This document shows positions 32,236 to 37,672 of a stretch of 37,672 nucleotides of DNA, piece after piece. The notes below the pieces were generated by a model that had not been told where the DNA came from, did no database searches, and saw only the letters and a list, made by a program, of their open reading frames with translations. A program made the position numbers and the translations under genes. The DNA is from Bacilli bacterium (GTDB lineage Bacteria > Bacillota_I > Bacilli_A > RF39 > UBA660), in NCBI GenBank assembly GCA_022793145.1, contig JAAWCI010000050.1, forward strand, positions 1-37,672. The letters are read 5' to 3'. The first letter of the stretch is position 1; every line of letters begins with the position of its first letter.

Positions 32236-34215
32236 ATGGAAAGAGAAACAATTAACAATATAAAAACATTAGGAATTGATATGATAAATGAAGCAAAAAG
32301 CGGTCATTCTGGAATTGTATTGGGAGCAGCCCCAATTATTTATACGTTGTACGCAAATCATATGAATATCAATACCAGTGATTCCAATTGGGTAAATAGA
32401 GACCGTTTTGTAATGTCAGCAGGACATGGTTCCGCATTACTATATGCCACGCTTTATATGGCTGGATACGATTTATCCATTGACGATTTGAAGAGATTCA
32501 GAAGAATCGGTTCCAAAACTCCAGGGCATCCTGAAGTAGGAATTACGCCTGGTGTAGATATGTCAACAGGACCACTTGGACAGGGAATTGCGTCTGCAGT
32601 AGGAATGGCTATCGCAGAAAAAATGTTAGAAGAAAAATATAAGTTTCCAAAAGAAAAAGCCTTTAAAAATAAAAAATTGATCGAATATCGTATTTATGCT
32701 CTTTGCGGAGATGGAGATTTAATGGAAGGAATTAGTTATGAGGCTGCCTCTTTAGCAGGGACTTTAAATTTAGATAATTTAATGATTTTATACGATTCTA
32801 ATAACATCACGTTAGACGGAAAGACAGATACAACATTTAAAGAAAGTATCTTAGACCGTTTTAAAGCTATGGGGTGGTATACTGACACTGTAAAAAATGG
32901 ACTTGTAGTGAATGATATTAACAAAGCAATTACTAAAGCCAAAGAAAGCGGGAAACCATCTATTATTGAAATTAAAACAATTATTGGAGTTGGTTCCGCT
33001 TTAGCAGGTACTAATGAAGTTCATGGGAAGCCATTAGAAAAAGAGGACATGGAGCAATTAAAGACTAGTCTTGGAATTTCTAATCTCCCTTTCTATGTAA
33101 ATGAAAGCGCTAGAACTGATTTTAGGGGAAAAATATCATCAAGAAGTAATAAAAAATATGAAGAGTGGGTAAATAATTATAGAGAATATGTAAACAAAGT
33201 ATTAGATGGAGATGCATCTAAATTAAATATTTTATTTGGTAAAGAAAAGCCTGCTGATTTAAATGGAATTGATTTTGATTTAAAACCAAAGGAAGCAACT
33301 AGAGCAAGTAATGGTAGAATTATGAATAAATTTATCAAAGAAGCACCAACATTAGTAGGTGGTAGTGCCGATTTATCTAGTTCTACAAAAACTTATCTAA
33401 ATGATTTGGGAGACTTTAGTATTACAAATAGAACAGGTAGAAATATCTTTTTTGGTGTACGAGAACATGCGATGGGAGCAATATTGAATGGAATGGCACT
33501 TTCAGGATTTCGACCATTTGGTTCTACGTTTCTTGTTTTTTCTGATTATCTAAAACCTGCAATTCGAATGTCTGCATTAATGAATTTACCAGTTACTTAT
33601 ATTTTTACACATGATGCAGTCAATGTTGGACAAGACGGACCAACTCATGAACCAATAGAACAGCTAGCAATGCTTCGTTCTATTCCTAATCATGATGTAT
33701 TTAGACCAGCCGACGGAACAGAAATTATTGGAAGTTGGGCTTATATTTTAAATAGTAGACATCCAAATTCTTTAATTCTATCTCGTGTTGATGTAGATAA
33801 TTTAAAAGAGACAAACCCAAATGGAGTTTTATATGGAGGATATATTTTAAGAAAAGAGCAAAATAGTTTACATGGAATTATTATAGCGACTGGAAGCGAA
33901 GTTATGACCGCTTTAAAAATAAGTGATGAGTTATTTAAAGAGTATGGTTTAGATTTAAGAGTTGTTAGTATGCCATGTAGAGAGCTCTTTCTAAGACAAG
34001 ATAAGCAATATAAAGATAGTGTTTTGCCATCAGGAGTAAGAACTGTTGTAATAGAAGCCGGATCTAAATTTGGCTGGGAAGGATTTGTTTACAACAATAA
34101 TTATCTCATTACCATAAATCATTTTGGAGCGAGTGGAACAAAAGATGAAGTTTTAGAATTCTGTAAATTTGATTATGAAAAAATAAAAAATAGAGTTATA
34201 TCATTATTTCGTTAA
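32236..34215 (+). CDS. tkt: Transketolase
   Basis: Transketolase moves two-carbon units between sugar phosphates in the pentose phosphate pathway, with thiamine diphosphate. At 659 residues it is full length. Visible are EAKSGHSGIVLGAAP, STGPLGQGIASAVGMA, the thiamine diphosphate/magnesium motif CGDGDLMEG with NN about 30 residues later, and the second-domain signature RPFGSTFLVFSDYLKPAIR followed by FTHDAVNVGQDGPTHEPIEQ. GAGGGTGA precedes the ATG. The neighbourhood matches Bacillus, where tkt, lexA, yneA, sirA and yneF are clustered. It converges on lexA with a shared terminator. Confidence 0.96.
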   Translation: MERETINNIKTLGIDMINEAKSGHSGIVLGAAPIIYTLYANHMNINTSDSNWVNRDRFVMSAGHGSALLYATLYMAGYDLSIDDLKRFRRIGSKTPGHPEVGITPGVDMSTGPLGQGIASAVGMAIAEKMLEEKYKFPKEKAFKNKKLIEYRIYALCGDGDLMEGISYEAASLAGTLNLDNLMILYDSNNITLDGKTDTTFKESILDRFKAMGWYTDTVKNGLVVNDINKAITKAKESGKPSIIEIKTIIGVGSALAGTNEVHGKPLEKEDMEQLKTSLGISNLPFYVNESARTDFRGKISSRSNKKYEEWVNNYREYVNKVLDGDASKLNILFGKEKPADLNGIDFDLKPKEATRASNGRIMNKFIKEAPTLVGGSADLSSSTKTYLNDLGDFSITNRTGRNIFFGVREHAMGAILNGMALSGFRPFGSTFLVFSDYLKPAIRMSALMNLPVTYIFTHDAVNVGQDGPTHEPIEQLAMLRSIPNHDVFRPADGTEIIGSWAYILNSRHPNSLILSRVDVDNLKETNPNGVLYGGYILRKEQNSLHGIIIATGSEVMTALKISDELFKEYGLDLRVVSMPCRELFLRQDKQYKDSVLPSGVRTVVIEAGSKFGWEGFVYNNNYLITINHFGASGTKDEVLEFCKFDYEKIKNRVISLFR

Positions 34216-34218
34216 AAG

Positions 34219-34246
34219 AAAAAAAGGCTTAAAAATGCCTTTTTTA
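34219..34246. terminator. Bidirectional terminator between tkt and lexA
   Basis: AAAAAGGC (34221-34228) and GCCTTTTT (34237-34244) with T residues on one side and A residues on the other, so it can act for both converging genes. Confidence 0.8.
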
Positions 34247-34861
34247 TATTTTCCTATATAAACCAATTGCTTTACCTAATATAAAAACATTATCTAAAAT
34301 AATTGGTTCCATTGTATCGTTTTCTGGTTGTAATCTGAAATATCCATTTTCTTTATAAAATGTTTTTAAAGTTACTTCATTTTCACTTGTCATAGCTACT
34401 ACGATTTCTCCATTACGTGCAGTATTTCTTTTTTCTACGATCACAATGTCTCCATCTAATATTCCTGCGTTTATCATACTTGTTCCACTCACTAATAAAG
34501 TAAAAACCTCTTTATTTCTAGGAATTAGGTAAGCAGGCAAAGAGAAAAATTCATTCGGCTGTTCGATCGCTTCTATAGGACTTCCTGCAGTGATTTTTCC
34601 CAAAAGTGGGACTTCAATTACTTCTGGATCTTTTATATCAAATTCGTTTGGAACCAAAAGCTCAATTGCGCGATTTTTTGTATCTTCTTTTTTTATAAAT
34701 CCTTTGGCTTCTAAATTGTTCAGATGGGCATGTACAGTTGCAGGAGAAGAGACATCCATCGCTTTACAAATTTCTCTGATTGTAGGCGGATAGCCGTGAG
34801 AAACAATATATTCTTTAATGAAACTCAAAATTTCTTCTTGTCGTTTGGTTAATTCTTTCAT
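34244..34861 (-). CDS. lexA: LexA SOS repressor
   Basis: The 205-residue protein has a winged helix (about 1-65; GYPPTIREICKAMDVSSPATVHAHLNNL) and an S24 protease domain. The self-cleavage pair is Ala-Gly in GKITAGSPIE (about residues 91-92). The catalytic serine is in LLVSGTSMINAG and the lysine in EVTLKTFYKENG. The usual GDSM is GTSM here. LexA represses DNA-damage genes until RecA filaments trigger cleavage. AAGGAGG precedes ATG 34861. Its promoter (-35 TTGACT, minus strand 34918-34913; -10 TATGCT, 34895-34890) is overlapped by a LexA-type box, so it should be self-regulated. Confidence 0.95.
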   Translation of the reverse strand: MKELTKRQEEILSFIKEYIVSHGYPPTIREICKAMDVSSPATVHAHLNNLEAKGFIKKEDTKNRAIELLVPNEFDIKDPEVIEVPLLGKITAGSPIEAIEQPNEFFSLPAYLIPRNKEVFTLLVSGTSMINAGILDGDIVIVEKRNTARNGEIVVAMTSENEVTLKTFYKENGYFRLQPENDTMEPIILDNVFILGKAIGLYRKI

Positions 34862-34889
34862 TTAAACCTCCTTTTTACATTACATATAC

Positions 34890-34918
34890 AGCATAACACA
34901 AAACAAATAAAAAGTCAA
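34890..34918 (-). promoter_or_regulatory. lexA promoter
   Basis: On the minus strand: TTGACT (34918-34913), 17-base spacer, TATGCT (34895-34890). Confidence 0.7.
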
Positions 34919-34929
34919 ACAATTGTTCG
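34916..34929. promoter_or_regulatory. LexA box 1
   Basis: CAAACAATTGTTCG matches the Gram-positive SOS box CGAAC-N4-GTTCG except one base. It overlaps the lexA -35 element. Confidence 0.85.
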
Positions 34930-34938
34930 GAAACACTC

Positions 34939-34967
34939 TTGACACGAACTATTGTTCGTTATATAAT
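34939..34967 (+). promoter_or_regulatory. Consensus promoter of the small SOS gene
   Basis: Perfect TTGACA (34939-34944), 17-base spacer and perfect TATAAT (34962-34967). The whole spacer is occupied by LexA box 2. Confidence 0.88.
34945..34958. promoter_or_regulatory. LexA box 2
   Basis: CGAACTATTGTTCG has both CGAAC and GTTCG arms perfect. It sits between the -35 and -10 of the rightward promoter, the classic position for tight repression. Confidence 0.93.
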
Positions 34968-34993
34968 GTTAATGTAAGAAGGAGGAGTTAAGT

Positions 34994-35140
34994 ATGAAAG
35001 AAATGTTAAAAAGTAAAGGAATTATTTTATTTATTGTTATGGTGTTAGGAGTTACTTATACAAACTCCTTAAGAAGCGATAAGCTAGAGGATGAAAACTT
35101 AAAGGAGTATCGTGATATTATTGTTATGAATTGCAAGTAA
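34994..35140 (+). CDS. 48-residue SOS-controlled membrane protein
   Basis: AAGGAGG and a consensus promoter with an embedded LexA box lie directly upstream. The 48-residue product has a basic start (MKEMLKSKG), one hydrophobic span (IILFIVMVLGVTY, about 10-22) and a charged tail (SLRSDKLEDENLKEYRD) ending with a cysteine near the C-terminus. It is placed where Bacillus encodes yneA, the SOS-induced division inhibitor with one span and a LysM domain; here no LysM domain exists. By position, control and topology it may be a minimal division inhibitor, comparable in idea to SidA of Caulobacter. That function is inference. Confidence 0.8.
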   Translation: MKEMLKSKGIILFIVMVLGVTYTNSLRSDKLEDENLKEYRDIIVMNCK

Positions 35141-35190
35141 ATTCGACAAAATGAGAAATTTTCTCATGATATTATAGTGATGGTGATATC

Positions 35191-35607
35191 ATGAGAAAGT
35201 ACTATCTGTTTATTGTTAGGAATGACTTTTATGAAGTATATAAAGATAATAGTTTTGTATTATATAAAACTTTAGAAAATTTATGGAAAATCAAAAAAAA
35301 GGATTTTAGTTATGGACTTTCTTTATATGATGCACTATGCCAAACATTTGATGTAGATATCTTAAATCGGTATTTTAAAGGAAAATATCATAATAGAATT
35401 ATGTCAGAAAAAAATAGACATATTATAGTGAACAAACAAAAAAAATATTATGTGTTAATAGAACTACATTATTCTTGTACTATTGTTTTAACAAACATTA
35501 ATATGCCAAATGTTTTGAGAGATTTTAACTATTATAATAGAAGAATCTTTGTTTGTGATTTTGTCAATGAAGATTTTTTTTGGCTAAATAATCAATATCA
35601 AAAATAA
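35191..35607 (+). CDS. sirA: SirA-like protein (YneE family)
   Basis: The 138-residue protein resembles SirA of Bacillus, which binds DnaA and stops replication at the onset of sporulation. Similarities are the start (RKYYLFIVRNDFYEVY against the YYTYLI...F...Y of SirA), similar length, and the end IFVCDFVNEDFFWLN against AMDFNSERYGWLN. The locus order lexA, SOS gene, sirA, yneF also agrees with Bacillus. Sequence identity elsewhere is low, so this rests on ends plus synteny. GGTGAT precedes the ATG. Whether the organism sporulates is not shown here. Confidence 0.65.
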   Translation: MRKYYLFIVRNDFYEVYKDNSFVLYKTLENLWKIKKKDFSYGLSLYDALCQTFDVDILNRYFKGKYHNRIMSEKNRHIIVNKQKKYYVLIELHYSCTIVLTNINMPNVLRDFNYYNRRIFVCDFVNEDFFWLNNQYQK

Positions 35608-35664
35608 AGGATTGAGAAAAAATGAAAAAGTGCTATAATAGTTTCTTTAGAACGGAGAAAAATT

Positions 35665-36732
35665 ATGAAAAAAAGATATTTAGCATTTTTAATGAGTATT
35701 TTTATGCTATTAAACATTGGTTGTAAGCAAGCAGAAACAGAAACAAAAGAAGAAACTATAGAAGTACAAGAAGAAATGATAGAAGAACCAAAAGAAGAAA
35801 CTGTTGTGATAGAAGAGCCAGATGAAAAAGATATTGTAATTAGTGCTATTGGAGATTGTACATTAGGAACTGACACAAATTTTGGATATGAAAGAAGTTT
35901 ACCTGCAGTTTTAGATAGTCAAGACAGAGATTTTGGTTACTTTTTTAGTGGAGTGTATGATATTTTATCTAATGATGATCTAACCATTGCAAATTTAGAG
36001 ACCACTTTTACAAACGCAACTGAAAGGGCAGAGAAAACTTTTAACTTTAAAGGAGATATGGACTATGCAAATATTCTAACAGAAGGTAGCGTTGAAGTAG
36101 TCAATTTAGCGAATAATCATACTCATGACTATAAAGAAAAAGGATATTTTGATACAATTGCTTCATTAAATGAAGTAGGAATTCCATATTTTGGTTATCA
36201 AGATTATACAATATTAAATATCGATGGAATTAAAATTGGCCTTGCAGGGCTTCCTGGTTGGAATGAGGAAACTGCAAAGGCAGAAACAGAAAAAGCTATT
36301 TCCTATTTAAAAGAACAAAAAGCAGACTTAACTATTATGACCTACCATTGGGGAATAGAAAGAGAATATAAGCAAAATACCACGCAAGAGAATATTGCAA
36401 GACATGCAGTAGAGCTAGGAGCAGACTTGGTAATTGGGCACCATCCTCATGTAGTTCAAGGTATTGAATGTTATCAAGGAAAATATATTGTTTATTCACT
36501 AGGAAATTTTGTATTTGGAGGAAATAAAAATCCAAAAGATAAAGATACAATGATATTTAGGCAAACATTTCATTATGAAGATGACGTCTTAACAGATACA
36601 ACAATAGAAATTATTCCTTGTTCTTTATCTGGAAAAACTGATTCAAATGACTATAGACCAATTGTATTAGAAGGAGAGCAAAAAGAAAAAGTATATGAAA
36701 AAATAATGAAATACAGCGCAAACATAGAATAA
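35665..36732 (+). CDS. CapA-family lipoprotein (metallophosphatase fold)
   Basis: The 355-residue protein has a lipoprotein-like signal (MKKRYLAFLMSIFMLLNIGC, Cys20), a glutamate-rich linker repeating EE/EEP (about 25-52) and a CapA/PgsA domain. Family motifs are ISAIGDCTLG, ANLETTFT, VVNLANNHTHDY, MTYHWGIE, IGHHPHVVQG and VYSLGNFVFGG. CapA proteins act in poly-gamma-glutamate capsule systems, but many stand-alone members exist and no capB/capC genes are nearby. It is probably on the outer face of the membrane. It interrupts the otherwise Bacillus-like sirA-yneF order. GGAGA precedes the ATG. Confidence 0.88.
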   Translation: MKKRYLAFLMSIFMLLNIGCKQAETETKEETIEVQEEMIEEPKEETVVIEEPDEKDIVISAIGDCTLGTDTNFGYERSLPAVLDSQDRDFGYFFSGVYDILSNDDLTIANLETTFTNATERAEKTFNFKGDMDYANILTEGSVEVVNLANNHTHDYKEKGYFDTIASLNEVGIPYFGYQDYTILNIDGIKIGLAGLPGWNEETAKAETEKAISYLKEQKADLTIMTYHWGIEREYKQNTTQENIARHAVELGADLVIGHHPHVVQGIECYQGKYIVYSLGNFVFGGNKNPKDKDTMIFRQTFHYEDDVLTDTTIEIIPCSLSGKTDSNDYRPIVLEGEQKEKVYEKIMKYSANIE

Positions 36733-36817
36733 CGAATCCTTCATTTGCATATACTTTATTAAATCATCTTGAAAACTTGTTCTAATTTTAGTACAATATA
36801 ATAGAAGGAGGAATATT

Positions 36818-37045
36818 ATGAACTGGGGAGCCTTTTTCTTAGATATATTAAAAGTATTAGGTGGTTTTATTGCTGGTGCAATATTAGGTTTCTTTATTGC
36901 TAGAAATTATATGAAAAAATATATGAAAAAAAACCCACCAATTAATGAACAAATGATACGCTCAATGATGGCAGGAATGGGAAGAACACCTAGCCAAAAG
37001 CAAGTAAATCAGATGATGAAACAAATGACTAAATATATGGATTAG
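36818..37045 (+). CDS. yneF: YneF-like small membrane protein (UPF0154)
   Basis: The 75-residue protein has one N-terminal span (VLGGFIAGAILGFFIARNYMKKYMKKNPP, about 13-41) and a short conserved tail (INEQMIRSMMAGMGRTPSQKQVNQMMKQM), which is the hallmark of UPF0154/YneF. The family role is unknown. AGAAGGAGG precedes the ATG. In Bacillus, yneF also lies in the lexA-tkt-sirA area, which supports both this call and the sirA-like call. Confidence 0.92.
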   Translation: MNWGAFFLDILKVLGGFIAGAILGFFIARNYMKKYMKKNPPINEQMIRSMMAGMGRTPSQKQVNQMMKQMTKYMD

Positions 37046-37072
37046 CCATTGTTTTTTTTAGGAGTGATTGAT

Positions 37073-37672
37073 ATGAAGCCAATCATTGGCGTTGTAAGTA
37101 GACCAGATATTTTAAAAAGTGAGCGACGAGTAGATATTGTTTATCAAAGTATCCGAAAAATAATTACAGAACTAGGTGGGATTCCATTCGTAATTATTCC
37201 ACCAATCATAAAAGAATCAAAAAAACTCACTTTAGAAGAAAAACAAGATTTGAATAGGCTATTGAGTCTATGCGATGGATTTGTTTTTCAAGGAGGAGAT
37301 AACTTTTACGACTATGATTTATATGTTGTAGATTATGCTTATCAAAACAATATTCCAAGTCTTGGAATCTGTTTGGGTATGCAACTAATGAGTGTCTATA
37401 AAAATGGGGTTTTAGGAAAACTAAATACCAATATGCATTATCAATTAAAAAATTATGTTCATTCTATCAAAATCAAAGAGAATTCCAAACTCGCTTCAAT
37501 TTTAAAAAAGGAAGAATTGGAAGTAAACAGTAGACATCATGATTATGTCATACAAACAGATTTAGACGTAGTAGCAACTTCAACTGATGTTATAGAAGCT
37601 GTGGAAGATAATGAGAAAACTTTTTTTATAGGAGTACAATGGCACCCAGAAGATATGATTGCATATGATGAA
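37073..37672 (+). CDS. Class I glutamine amidotransferase-like hydrolase (C26), cut by window end
   Basis: The open frame runs from ATG 37073 (after AGGAGTGAT) off the end of the window, giving 200 residues without a stop. It begins MKPIIGVVSRPD and has QGGDN, the nucleophile cysteine in LGICLGMQLM (C100), VNSRHHDYV and the catalytic histidine-glutamate in QWHPED. This is the C26 family of gamma-glutamyl-gamma-aminobutyrate hydrolases (PuuD-like). Only a short C-terminal piece should be missing. The substrate is uncertain; closely related proteins split various gamma-glutamyl compounds. Confidence 0.9.
   Translation, partial: MKPIIGVVSRPDILKSERRVDIVYQSIRKIITELGGIPFVIIPPIIKESKKLTLEEKQDLNRLLSLCDGFVFQGGDNFYDYDLYVVDYAYQNNIPSLGICLGMQLMSVYKNGVLGKLNTNMHYQLKNYVHSIKIKENSKLASILKKEELEVNSRHHDYVIQTDLDVVATSTDVIEAVEDNEKTFFIGVQWHPEDMIAYDE

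Noticed and set aside
34994..35140. True YneA orthologue
   Set aside because: Only 48 residues, no LysM domain; similarity is limited to position, control and topology.
1..37672. Mycoplasma-type code with TGA as tryptophan
   Set aside because: Several genes end in TGA at sensible places and tryptophan is encoded by TGG.
1..37672. CRISPR arrays, insertion sequences or prophage
   Set aside because: No regularly spaced repeats, transposase or phage structural genes were seen; the only relic is the RhuM-like fragment.

Overview
The window reads as chromosome of a low-GC Gram-positive bacterium of the class Bacilli, possibly an uncultured gut or host-associated lineage. Supporting this: very A+T-rich coding DNA, strong AGGAGG-type ribosome sites, almost all genes on one strand, short intergenic gaps closed by hairpin-plus-T-tract terminators, and Bacillus-like neighbourhoods (tkt, lexA, SOS gene, sirA-like gene, yneF; lspA-rluD). 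TGA is used as a stop (for example at 13983, 20297 and 22661), so the genetic code is standard and not that of Mycoplasma. There is no rRNA, CRISPR array, prophage or intact insertion sequence. Two tRNA genes are present.

Layout. 1-1.5 kb: YbjQ-family protein, a Nudix hydrolase and an unknown protein. 1.8 kb: an odd tRNA with a threonine anticodon. 2-3.9 kb: NatAB-type ABC exporter. 4-8.8 kb: YerB-like anchored protein, HD hydrolase, tRNA-Arg, GNAT acetyltransferase, an unknown membrane protein and a repeat-containing protein. 8.9-11.8 kb: a lipid operon in which an AMP-forming acyl ligase sits between two PlsC-type acyltransferases. 11.8-15 kb: four uncharacterised genes, including a tandem PH-like protein and a likely helix-hairpin-helix DNA glycosylase. 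15.1-22.7 kb: an almost complete NAD salvage island (unknown gene, pncA, pncB, Nudix, nadE, nadK, nadD, a RhuM relic, pncC and an NrtR-type regulator). 22.7-28.2 kb: two lipoproteins with near-identical signal sequences, a large secreted or anchored protein with a lysozyme-like tail, a 42-codon gene and a long coiled-coil protein. 28.3-32 kb: lspA-rluD, tspO on the opposite strand, rhomboid and queH. 32.2-37.7 kb: tkt, lexA (opposite strand), a tiny SOS gene, a sirA-like gene, a CapA-type lipoprotein, yneF and a cut-off class I glutamine amidotransferase.

How it fits together. The NAD island covers nicotinamide to nicotinate (PncA), to NaMN (PncB), to NaAD (NadD), to NAD (NadE) and to NADP (NadK). 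PncC recycles NMN, and NrtR probably senses a NAD-derived ligand. No de novo nadABC genes are seen. The lipid operon would activate and attach scavenged fatty acids.

The most interesting spot is the lexA divergent region. One LexA-type box overlaps the lexA -35 and a second fills the spacer of the opposing promoter, which drives an undescribed 48-residue single-span membrane protein. It sits where Bacillus keeps the division inhibitor yneA but is far too short to carry a LysM domain.
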